A stretch of DNA of 64,000 bases from Flavobacteriales bacterium (GTDB lineage: Bacteria; Bacteroidota; Bacteroidia; NS11-12g; UBA9320): assembly GCA_020635355.1 (NCBI GenBank), contig JACJZW010000004.1:62001-126000 (forward strand), in the 5' to 3' direction. Shown here one piece after another: positions 35,864 to 42,954 of the stretch. Below the pieces are notes generated by a model. The model was not told the origin of the DNA. It did not search any database and saw only the letters and a list, made by a program, of their open reading frames with translations. Positions within the stretch are counted from its first letter, which is position 1. Every line of letters begins with the position of its first letter. Position numbers and translations under genes: made by a program.

Positions 35864-36310
35864 ACAATCGAATATATCCTCATTTCCTATATCCACCGCA
35901 CTGCTTCGTCCATTTGATCATCGAAATCAACTTGAGATCCCGCGGGTGGGCAGTCGGAAAGGCGGGGAAGGCCCGGAGTGAATTTCCCATTTGGTAGAAA
36001 ATCGGAGAAAGTGCTTGTTCATTCTTTCGCTTGATTTTCAAGAAATGGGAAAGAGCGGGTGGGCAGCATCTTTCCGACTTGATTTTTTGCCTACTTTTTC
36101 ATCAAGGAAAAAGTAGGAGAAGTCTATACAACCATGATACTTCAGTGTTTGTTGCGTAATTAACGGATACCACTTTTTTAGAAAAAGTGGTGCAAAAACC
36201 TGAAAAATAGAATGCCCGGCATTTTGGCTTGTCGCACTGGCCGTCGCCTCCATAGCCGCCAAAATCAGCCCTCAACGCGCAATCCGCCACCTATTTTTCG
36301 CCCGCCCGCG
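35864..36310 (-). repeat. Array repeat, copy C, fused to R2
   Basis: The most complete copy: core 35864-36120 with all landmarks of copies A, B and D, followed by TTTGTTGCGTAATTAACGG, the ACTTTTTTAGAAAAAGT hairpin and then R2 (36175-36310), the inverted partner of 115-266. In this copy the outer inverted repeat AGTCGGAAAG / CTTTCCGACT is perfect. Confidence 0.9.
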
Positions 36311-36646
36311 CCCCGATAAAGGTTGAGTTTCAATTCAAGTGAAGTGCGCGTAAAGGCTTAGACCATAACCAATGACCACAAACCGGTTGGAATCTGGATG
36401 GTGTGTTTGATTGAACGAGCTGTTTTCTTGAAGATAAGAAGCGGAAGGAGGTAAGCTCCCATGGAATCCTTTGAACAACACTATTTATTAAAATTCCAAT
36501 GACTACCACTTTGTTGATTTGGATTGCGATTTACTGAATGTGATACAACGTTAGCGGCAGGGACAATGTGGGACTTTTCAGGAAGGACTCGGTACGAAGA
36601 CAGCCGTAGTTTACAAAATATAGCCTTCAAGCGCACAGTACTGGTT
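36311..36646. other. Non-coding stretch with degenerate junction
   Basis: Holds the partner (36483-36553) of the degenerate junction at 33179-33250. On the minus strand it reads GCTAACGTTGTATCACATT, similar to GCCGTTGTAGCACATTT just before the gene at 33766. The open frame at 36524-36709 lacks any supporting signal. Confidence 0.5.
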
Positions 36647-37207
36647 TTACCGCGTGTAGGATGTTTGTTTTTGCTTATTAAGCTTATTGAGAAATCGTGC
36701 TATTTCTAGATTATTTGTATCTGAAATATCATGGTCTAAATTAGTTGAGTTCTCATCTTCTTCTTGACCCCAAAATCCTAAGACACGATCACCAGTGAAC
36801 GCACCACTCGAGACATAGACAGGGAAAAACCTTAAAAAAGTTTTGATGCCATTAAAATAATGAAAGTCATTACGGAATTCATTGGAGTCTCTGATTACAA
36901 AGTCTGTGGTGTCGTTGAAGAAAAATGTATGCGATTGAATCAATGTGTCACCTGTGTAGCAGTATAGGACCTTATAATTTATATCATTGTCATAAGACCT
37001 CTGATTGCCATATTCAACCAATATTTGCCCATTTGTATCAAACTCTTCAACGATATATCCATCACATTTCAATCGAATTACCCCAGATTCATAATATTCT
37101 ATTTTCTCCTCGAACGATGGTGTTCCTTGGTGATCTGCTGAGATACAACCAGATAGAAAGAATACGATTATGATAATTAAGGTTGAGTACTTTTTAAATG
37201 ACGTCAC
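36647..37207 (-). CDS. Lipoprotein in the cassette-like array
   Basis: 186 residues from a GTG at 37207, which gives a standard lipoprotein signal: basic start (TSFKKYS), hydrophobic core, lipobox FLSGC with lipidated Cys near residue 19. The longer frame from 37246 begins within repeat copy D. The body has a repetitive strand pattern (YYESGVIRLKCDGYIVEEFD; FDTNGQILVEYGN) like MORN-type or antitoxin-like wall proteins, but I recognise no family. AT-rich. First gene of the array as read on the minus strand. Confidence 0.7.
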   Translation of the reverse strand: MTSFKKYSTLIIIIVFFLSGCISADHQGTPSFEEKIEYYESGVIRLKCDGYIVEEFDTNGQILVEYGNQRSYDNDINYKVLYCYTGDTLIQSHTFFFNDTTDFVIRDSNEFRNDFHYFNGIKTFLRFFPVYVSSGAFTGDRVLGFWGQEEDENSTNLDHDISDTNNLEIARFLNKLNKQKQTSYTR

Positions 37208-37208
37208 A

Positions 37209-37465
37209 ACAATCGAATATATCCCCAATTCCAGCATCAACCACAATGCTATGAATTTTTGATCATCGAAATCAACTTGAGATCCCGCGGGTGGGCTGTC
37301 GGAAAGGCGGGGAAGGCCCGGAGTGAATTTCCCATTTGGTAGAAAATCGGCGAAAGTGCTTGTTCATTCTTTTGCCTGATTTTCAAGAAATCGGAAAGAG
37401 CGGGTGGGCAGCATCTTTCCGACTTGATTTTTTGCCTACTTTTTCATCAAGGAAAAAGTAGGAGA
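37209..37465 (-). repeat. Array repeat, copy D
   Basis: Right-hand boundary copy, with all landmarks from CGAATATATCC to the hairpin CCTACTTTTT/AAAAAGTAGG (ending at 37462). It lacks the extension and R2 seen in copy C. Beyond it the plus-strand chromosomal gene begins within 140 bp. Confidence 0.9.
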
Positions 37466-37599
37466 ATATCTGATTTAGGGAGTGGAAGAATAGATAGTTG
37501 ATGAACGAACAACCGTTATCAAAATTTAGATCACCCGACCTCCACAACGTACGAAGAGCCATACTGATGCGCATCCGACTATATTTGCCATCACCGAAC

Positions 37600-38715
37600 A
37601 TGCGACATCTAGTTATCCTCCTGTGCATCGGCGTTGTGCTGATGGGTTCAAAGGCGACTGCGCAACTGAACAATTCCTATTTCTTTAACAAATCGGCTCA
37701 GCTTAAAGCAGGACAAGCAGCTGTCTCGGTCGATAATCTGTTCTACTTCCGCAACCTGGAATACAAGACGCACATAGACGAGGGACGAACTCTGTTTGGC
37801 TATCAGTTATGGCCCACGTTGTCCTATCAGGTAGCCGATGATATTCGGGTCACCGGTGGCGGTTTTTTTCAAAAGGATTTTGGTGCCGATGGATTTTACC
37901 ACCATCAGCCCACCTTAACCCTGGAATATCGAACCGGTAAAAAGGTATTTCGTCTGGGAACCCTGAACGGAAGTGTGCAACACAACCTCGTGGAACCGCT
38001 CTACGATTTTGAACGGGTCATTGAACAACGCGTCGAGAATGGATTTCAATTCCTTTGGAATAAACCTCGATTTACCTTGGATGCCTGGATCGATTGGCGG
38101 ATGGTTTCCTATCCAAACGGAACCGATCCGGAACGATTTTTTATCGGCACCGTTGCAGAACCCAAATGGATTAAGCGCGAACACATTCAATTCAGTACAC
38201 CGTATCAAATGGTGATCTACCATCAAGGTGGGGAGATTGACACATCCGGAATGCCCACCTTAAGTCAGTTCAACTTCGATTATGCCGGACGACTTACCAT
38301 CAAACCGGAAGGGGCGTTGGATTCCATCGATGTGCAAGCACATTTTCTGTATTACGAAGACATCTCCACCAATACGGTGAGTTTCATCGACGGACTGGGT
38401 CAGTATCTCTCCATCGCCGCATACCGAAAAAATTGGGGCATGATGCTGAATTACTATGATGCTCATCAATTTCAGGCACCGTTGGGCGACGTCCTGTTCC
38501 AATCCGTATCGGCGAAGAATCCGGCGCTCTACACCCGATTCTACCGCAAGATGGTGATGGCCCGATTATTCTATGAACGCGATTTGGGATCGGACCTTCG
38601 ATTTCTGTTCCGGGCGGGATATATGCGCGATCTGAATCAACCCACCGATAACGTAATTGGGGAGTTCTACTTCCGATGGACGCCGTCATTTCATCTCACC
38701 AAGCCAAATAAATGA
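37600..38715 (+). CDS. Putative outer-membrane porin-like protein
   Basis: About 371 residues from the ATG at 37600, chosen because the signal peptide (RHLVILLCIGVVLMGSKATAQ) starts there; earlier ATGs at 37498, 37501 and 37567 add an unlikely polar extension. The mature protein is a regular pattern of amphipathic strands (LTLEYRTGKKVFRLGTLNG; ARLFYERDLGSDLRFLFRAGY) ending FYFRWTPSFHLTKPNK, as in beta-barrels. Its TGA overlaps the next start by 4 bp (ATGA). The substrate, if a porin, is unknown. Confidence 0.75.
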   Translation: MRHLVILLCIGVVLMGSKATAQLNNSYFFNKSAQLKAGQAAVSVDNLFYFRNLEYKTHIDEGRTLFGYQLWPTLSYQVADDIRVTGGGFFQKDFGADGFYHHQPTLTLEYRTGKKVFRLGTLNGSVQHNLVEPLYDFERVIEQRVENGFQFLWNKPRFTLDAWIDWRMVSYPNGTDPERFFIGTVAEPKWIKREHIQFSTPYQMVIYHQGGEIDTSGMPTLSQFNFDYAGRLTIKPEGALDSIDVQAHFLYYEDISTNTVSFIDGLGQYLSIAAYRKNWGMMLNYYDAHQFQAPLGDVLFQSVSAKNPALYTRFYRKMVMARLFYERDLGSDLRFLFRAGYMRDLNQPTDNVIGEFYFRWTPSFHLTKPNK

Positions 38716-39056
38716 GCCAGCTTCCGTTGTTGAACGAGCTGGTGGCTCAACCGCAACTTCGGGAACTGGTGATTCAACAAACACGGAAGGATCTGAGTGT
38801 TGGGGAAGAGGAGCTTCCGGACCGATCGGTTATGCCGGATTTGGTGGATTTTGTTAACGATGTTTCAGTATGTATCAGGAAGCGTGATGGTCATTCATCA
38901 TCCTGGTTACCCAGCGTTTTGTATCGGGTGGATGTTCCCGAGAAGCTGGTTCGGCAGCTGGACAACGGCGCTCGATATTACGATCAATTAGCCGAACTCA
39001 TCGTGCGAAGAGAGTTGCAGAAGGTGCTGATCAGGCTGCATTATAAGTCATCCTAG
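38712..39056 (+). CDS. Small helical protein coupled to the upstream barrel gene
   Basis: 114 residues without a signal peptide. Opens with SQLPLLNELVAQPQLRELVI and has a central region (SWLPSVLYRVDVPEKLVRQL), overall alpha/beta and probably cytoplasmic. Starts within the ATGA overlap of the preceding gene, so translation is coupled. I do not recognise a family. Confidence 0.65.
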   Translation: MSQLPLLNELVAQPQLRELVIQQTRKDLSVGEEELPDRSVMPDLVDFVNDVSVCIRKRDGHSSSWLPSVLYRVDVPEKLVRQLDNGARYYDQLAELIVRRELQKVLIRLHYKSS

Positions 39057-39096
39057 ATTTTTTGACTGAAGCCAAACACGAATGGCCGGACGTGGG

Positions 39097-39127
39097 TTTT
39101 ACGCGAACTCAATTTGGTGTATTTTCG
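39097..39127 (+). promoter_or_regulatory. Candidate promoter
   Basis: TTTT, a 19-base spacer and TATTTTCG, one mismatch in each Bacteroidota promoter box. It ends 16 bp before the ATG of the lipocalin-like lipoprotein gene, whose upstream gap of 87 bp is otherwise featureless. Confidence 0.4.
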
Positions 39128-39143
39128 GTGAAAGTTTCTCAAT

Positions 39144-39701
39144 ATGAAGTATCTGTTAGCTTTCTCCCTTGGAACACTTCTTTTATGGTCGTCTTGTAAA
39201 GAAGATGATACTCAACCCGTTCCAAGTACTGAAACCACCAAAACATCCTTGTTAACCAATGCCGAATGGCGTTTGGACGAAGGAACCATCAACCCATCCA
39301 TTGATGTGGAAGTGGTGCCGGGAACTACCATTACCGTGAACAGTTACTGGGATTTGCTGGCGTATGCCGGCGGGGGCCAGGTGTTGGAATGCGATAAGGA
39401 TAATCGCATGATTTGCAAAACAGACTCATCTGTAGTAATGGACGAAGGTCCAACCAAGTGTGATTCCGGCGATCCACAAACAACGGATGGCGGGAAATGG
39501 AATTTTGAAGAAAGTGAGACCAAATTGAAGTTCTCCAGCTTTCCTCAGGATCCCACTGGTGAACCCAGAACGCTGAACATTGATATGCTCTCCGGCACCA
39601 ATTTGAATCTCACCATGAGCTACGCCTTCAAGAACCCAATTACTGGGGATACCACCTATCACGCCATTGTGATGAAGTACAGCAATCAGAAAGGAAAGTA
39701 A
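39144..39701 (+). CDS. Lipocalin-like lipoprotein
   Basis: 185 residues. Lipoprotein signal with lipobox LWSSC, lipidated Cys18, followed by an acidic/Thr-rich linker (KEDDTQPVPSTETTKT). The body begins NAEWRLDEGTINPS and runs through DGGKWNFEESETKLKFSS and NLTMSYAF, the layout of the lipocalin-like domain seen in many Bacteroidota lipoproteins. Four Cys in the middle may form disulphides. The ligand is unknown. It directly abuts the tag gene. Confidence 0.8.
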   Translation: MKYLLAFSLGTLLLWSSCKEDDTQPVPSTETTKTSLLTNAEWRLDEGTINPSIDVEVVPGTTITVNSYWDLLAYAGGGQVLECDKDNRMICKTDSSVVMDEGPTKCDSGDPQTTDGGKWNFEESETKLKFSSFPQDPTGEPRTLNIDMLSGTNLNLTMSYAFKNPITGDTTYHAIVMKYSNQKGK

Positions 39702-40265
39702 TTGTCGGGATTGAATCGATGCAGTTGGTGTGAGAAAGATGATCTCTACCGACGCTATCATGACGAGGAATGGGGCATCGAGTCCCGGGACGATCAACAC
39801 CTCTTTGAACACCTCATTCTGGAGACCTTTCAGGCAGGCTTAAGTTGGCATACCATCTTATCTAAAAGGGAAAACTTCCGTCGAGCTTTTGATCAGTTCA
39901 ACGCACACAAAATAGCTCAATACACCGAGGCGGATGAAGCGCGGTTGATGGCGGATGCCGGTATTATCCGAAACCGGCAAAAAATAAAAGCGGCCATTAA
40001 AAATGCCCAAACCTATCTCAGGATTCAAAAAGAACTGGGTTCATTCAGCGACTACCTATGGCAGTTTGCTCCAACACCTAAACGGATTAATTCCATTGAA
40101 ACCTGGGCCGATGTGGTGGCTACTACGCCTGAAAGTGATCGGATGAGCAAGCAAATGAAGAAGGATGGTTTTTCCTTTGTAGGCAGTACCACCTGCTACG
40201 CCTTTATGCAGGCCGTGGGTATGGTGGACGACCATTTTAATTCGTGCTGGAAAAAACCTAAATGA
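39702..40265 (+). CDS. tag: DNA-3-methyladenine glycosylase I
   Basis: 187 residues from a TTG that directly follows the preceding stop codon. RCSW...YHDEEWG at the N-terminus and DDHFNSC near the C-terminus give the zinc ligands of Tag (Cys7, His20, His and Cys of DHFNSC). ILETFQAGLSWHTILSKRENFRRAF is the family's central motif. The enzyme removes 3-methyladenine from alkylated DNA to start base-excision repair. No ATG is available nearby, so TTG is the probable start. The stop overlaps the next gene by 4 bp. Confidence 0.95.
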   Translation: MSGLNRCSWCEKDDLYRRYHDEEWGIESRDDQHLFEHLILETFQAGLSWHTILSKRENFRRAFDQFNAHKIAQYTEADEARLMADAGIIRNRQKIKAAIKNAQTYLRIQKELGSFSDYLWQFAPTPKRINSIETWADVVATTPESDRMSKQMKKDGFSFVGSTTCYAFMQAVGMVDDHFNSCWKKPK

Positions 40266-40609
40266 CAAAACCTGTTTTATACCATAATCCCCGATGTTCT
40301 AAAAGTCGGGATGCGGCAACGTTACTTCAGGCCAACAACATGGAGTATGAGGAACGCTTGTATTTAAAAGATGTTCCAACGGAAGATGAATTGCGTGAAC
40401 TCATTGACCTGTTGGGAATCCGACCGTATGATTTGGTGCGTCAGTCGGAAGACGTTTTCCAAAAGAAGTTTTCAAAACGCCACCCAACGCGTTTCAACTG
40501 GATTCGGGAAATGGTGAAGCACCCGGAGCTTATTCAACGTCCTATTTTTATCCATAAAAAAAGGGCGGTGATTGGCCGCCCTCCGGAGAAGGTCTTGGAC
40601 CTTCTGTAA
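40262..40609 (+). CDS. ArsC-family (glutaredoxin-like) reductase
   Basis: 115 residues. Thioredoxin fold with the active-site motif NPRCSKSR (Cys12), as in ArsC and YfgD, and the later IQRPIF and IGRPPE motifs carrying the two arginines that bind the oxyanion in E. coli ArsC. Likely a glutathione/glutaredoxin-type arsenate reductase or a housekeeping YfgD-like relative; no ars operon genes are adjacent, which favours the second. Its 3' end doubles, on the opposite strand, as the transcription terminator of rpoD. Confidence 0.9.
   Translation: MTKPVLYHNPRCSKSRDAATLLQANNMEYEERLYLKDVPTEDELRELIDLLGIRPYDLVRQSEDVFQKKFSKRHPTRFNWIREMVKHPELIQRPIFIHKKRAVIGRPPEKVLDLL
40556..40582 (-). terminator. Rho-independent terminator of rpoD inside the ArsC-family gene
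   Basis: On the minus strand: AGGGCGG, loop CCAATCA, CCGCCCT, then TTTTTTT. It begins 42 nt after the rpoD stop codon and is embedded in the codons for AVIGRPPE of the converging gene, so the same bases serve as protein code and terminator. Confidence 0.85.
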
Positions 40610-40623
40610 AACCAGATAAAATC

Positions 40624-41487
40624 TTATCCGAGGTAGGATTTGAGAATCTTGCTCTTGGAGCTCTTTCTCAACCGGCGTAGTGCTTTCTCCTTGATTTGTC
40701 GAACGCGTTCACGGGTAAGTCCTACTTTTTCTGAAATGTCTTCCAGGGTGTGTGCCGGTCCACCATCCAGCCCGTAGTAATATTTCAAAACATCCCGTTC
40801 TTTTTCGGAGAGTGTTGAAATTACCCGGTTGATCTCTTTTTGAAGACTTTCGTTGATCAATGGATTGTCTGGATCGGGCTCGTCGTTGTTGTCCAACACA
40901 CCTAGAAGGGTGTTGTCTTCTCCTTCTGTAAGTGGTGCATCGATAGACAAGTGACGCCCTGAGGTTTTGAAGGCGTTCTCAACTTCCGTAATGGGAATGT
41001 CGAGGGCCTGTGCAATCTCTTCCGCTGTTGGTTCGCGCTCATGTTCCTGCTCCAGTTTGGCAGCAGTGGCGCTGATTCGTCCAATAGATCCAACCTTGTT
41101 CAAAGGAAGTCGCACAATTCGTGATTGGTCTGCGAGGGCTTGGAGGATGCTCTGACGAATCCACCATACAGCATATGAGATAAATTTAAAACCGCGCGTT
41201 TCATCGAAACGTTTAGCGGCCTTGATCAGACCGAGGTTACCCTCATTAATGAGGTCGCCCAAGGTCAGACCTTGATTTTGGTACTGTTTAGATACCGAAA
41301 CAACAAACCGGAGGTTTGCATTTACGAGTCGCTCGAGCGCAGCTTGATCGCCTTCGCGGATTCGTTGTGCCAGCACAACTTCCTCCTGAGCGTCAATCAT
41401 GGATACCTTGCTGATTTCGTTGAGGTACTTGTCCAGTGACTTGTTCTCACGATTCGTAAATTGTTTACTGATCTTTAGTTGTCTCAT
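40624..41487 (-). CDS. rpoD: Primary RNA polymerase sigma factor (sigma-70/A)
   Basis: 287 residues, the short Bacteroidota form without region 1.1. Region 1.2 (SLDKYLNEISKVSMI), region 2 (NLRFVVSVSKQYQNQGLTLGDLINEGNLGLIKAAKRFD and YAVWWIRQSI, the -10 recognising helix), region 3, and region 4 with HTLEDISEKVGLTRERVRQIKEKALRRLRK are all intact. This factor reads the TTTG/TAnnTTTG promoters proposed elsewhere in the window. Single gene with its own promoter-like box upstream and terminator downstream. Confidence 0.95.
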   Translation of the reverse strand: MRQLKISKQFTNRENKSLDKYLNEISKVSMIDAQEEVVLAQRIREGDQAALERLVNANLRFVVSVSKQYQNQGLTLGDLINEGNLGLIKAAKRFDETRGFKFISYAVWWIRQSILQALADQSRIVRLPLNKVGSIGRISATAAKLEQEHEREPTAEEIAQALDIPITEVENAFKTSGRHLSIDAPLTEGEDNTLLGVLDNNDEPDPDNPLINESLQKEINRVISTLSEKERDVLKYYYGLDGGPAHTLEDISEKVGLTRERVRQIKEKALRRLRKSSKSKILKSYLG

Positions 41488-41524
41488 ACAAATGAATACG
41501 GTGATGGGCTATAAAAAGAATCTG

Positions 41525-41532
41525 CAAAGCTA
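41525..41532 (-). promoter_or_regulatory. Candidate -7 box for rpoD
   Basis: TAGCTTTG on the minus strand fits the TAnnTTTG consensus exactly and lies 37 bp before the rpoD start. A clear TTTG at -33 is missing; CTGTG about 20 bases upstream is the closest match. Confidence 0.4.
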
Positions 41533-41591
41533 GCATTTTGTTTGGTTTATTCACAGATTTTACACGCGCCGAACACTTAGCAAAAATCACA

Positions 41592-41619
41592 CCAAAGCCT
41601 ATGTTTTATGGGCTTTTGG
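41592..41619 (-). terminator. Possible terminator after the three-gene envelope operon
   Basis: Minus strand: CCAAAAGCC, an 11-base loop, GGCTTTGG, then TGTGATTTTTG. The stem has one bulged base and the T-run is displaced by five bases, so this is a weaker call. It begins four bases after the operon's last stop codon. Confidence 0.35.
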
Positions 41620-41622
41620 CAC

Positions 41623-42954
41623 TCATCGCCTACGCCCGGAAAGGCGTATTGCTTCCCGGATAATTCCCAAAACATGATAGGGGGATTGAGCATCGTTTTG
41701 AATATCAACACGAAGCGTTGTATCATCCGCGAGAACCCGGAGGTATTTCAGGTGATTTATCCCGGAAGAATCCAACGTCATTTTTGGTAACTCCAATTCA
41801 TCCAACCACTGCTTCAGCACCAAAAAATTGACATTTAATTCCAAATTAGAGTAGGTATAGGTTGTGTTTATGTTCGATGTTCCTACTTGAAACCGATTTG
41901 TGTCGGACATGAAGTCGAAGGAGTATGGCCCAATTTTGAGTGATTGAGATTGCAGAAATTCATTGGAGGAGAGGTGATCAAGCAATTGCTCAAATTGCTC
42001 GGGAGAATCAGGAAGGTAGTTTAAATTAAGGTCGGGTTTGAAATGCGTAGTTTGCTGTCGTTGCTCCACCCGATTGAAATCATCGTCAAAGCCGTAGGTG
42101 ATGTAATCCACGGTATACGATTCAACGCCGGTAATCTCCGCACGCCAATGTCCACCTAGCCAGGAATGATGAGTTGATTTAATGTTCCACAGTTCTCCCA
42201 AAACGGCTGATAGGTGATGTCCCACGGGATGATGGGTGTTCCAATCAACCACCAAATTGTTGTTCGTTAAGGGTTCATCCGTGATGTCATTCGTGAACAA
42301 GAACATGGAATCGTTCACCCGGAGATGAAAGGTGTCGGCGGGTAGATGAAAGATGGATCGGGGCACATACACCGTCACCAGGTCGCCGGATTCAACCTGT
42401 TTAACCGGGTTGTTGGTAGGTTTCGGTTCAAAGAAACGCCGCACGCCTTCCACGCGCTGATCCATGGAGATGAGGAGGAGTTGATCCTGGATTGAAAAGG
42501 CTGTGGAGGAACCGCTAAAGGTAAATCGGGATACGGATTCAAGGGTGTCGTGTTGAAGCGCAAGAACCGATCCGGGTCCGGTTTCAATCCAGTGTATAAA
42601 TCGATCCGGTTGAAGCAGGTGCAAGACCAGGTGGAAACTGGTATCGGTTGGGTCCATAAATCCAACAGGTGCTACACTCACGTCAATACCCATTTTTAAC
42701 GGCGAAGTGATAAAATCAGATAGGTGTTGGATGGTGTCATCGTCGTGAACACGCAGCAACTTATCCGATTTCAACACATCGTCCAGCGCAGACAGATTCA
42801 ACACCAGTTGAATGGCATCCGCCGGGATATGATGAAAGATGATTTCCTGAGCCGAATTTCGGTGCTGTCGCAACCAGAAATAACCTACCGTGGATAGGAT
42901 TCCCAGCAGGAGAACAATACCTAAAAGTTGTTTACCGAATGATTTCGAACTCAT
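41623..42954 (-). CDS. Membrane-anchored periplasmic protein, function unknown
   Basis: 443 residues with one N-terminal transmembrane helix (QLLGIVLLLGILSTVGYFWL) and a large periplasmic part. The layout, with IPADAIQLVLNLSALDDVLKSD near the start, echoes the opening of the gene upstream (IPATSNVVIGINWKSLESK), so the two may be distant relatives of the DUF4836 type. Overlaps the upstream gene by 23 bp and is last in a three-gene operon. No catalytic motif seen. Confidence 0.75.
   Translation of the reverse strand: MSSKSFGKQLLGIVLLLGILSTVGYFWLRQHRNSAQEIIFHHIPADAIQLVLNLSALDDVLKSDKLLRVHDDDTIQHLSDFITSPLKMGIDVSVAPVGFMDPTDTSFHLVLHLLQPDRFIHWIETGPGSVLALQHDTLESVSRFTFSGSSTAFSIQDQLLLISMDQRVEGVRRFFEPKPTNNPVKQVESGDLVTVYVPRSIFHLPADTFHLRVNDSMFLFTNDITDEPLTNNNLVVDWNTHHPVGHHLSAVLGELWNIKSTHHSWLGGHWRAEITGVESYTVDYITYGFDDDFNRVEQRQQTTHFKPDLNLNYLPDSPEQFEQLLDHLSSNEFLQSQSLKIGPYSFDFMSDTNRFQVGTSNINTTYTYSNLELNVNFLVLKQWLDELELPKMTLDSSGINHLKYLRVLADDTTLRVDIQNDAQSPYHVLGIIREAIRLSGRRR

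Noticed and set aside
36524..36709. 61-codon plus-strand frame inside the array
   Set aside because: Opposite strand to all array genes, crosses a degenerate junction and the end of the lipoprotein gene.
40262..40609. Part of an arsenic resistance operon
   Set aside because: No arsB, arsR or acr3 gene nearby; the neighbour is a DNA repair gene.
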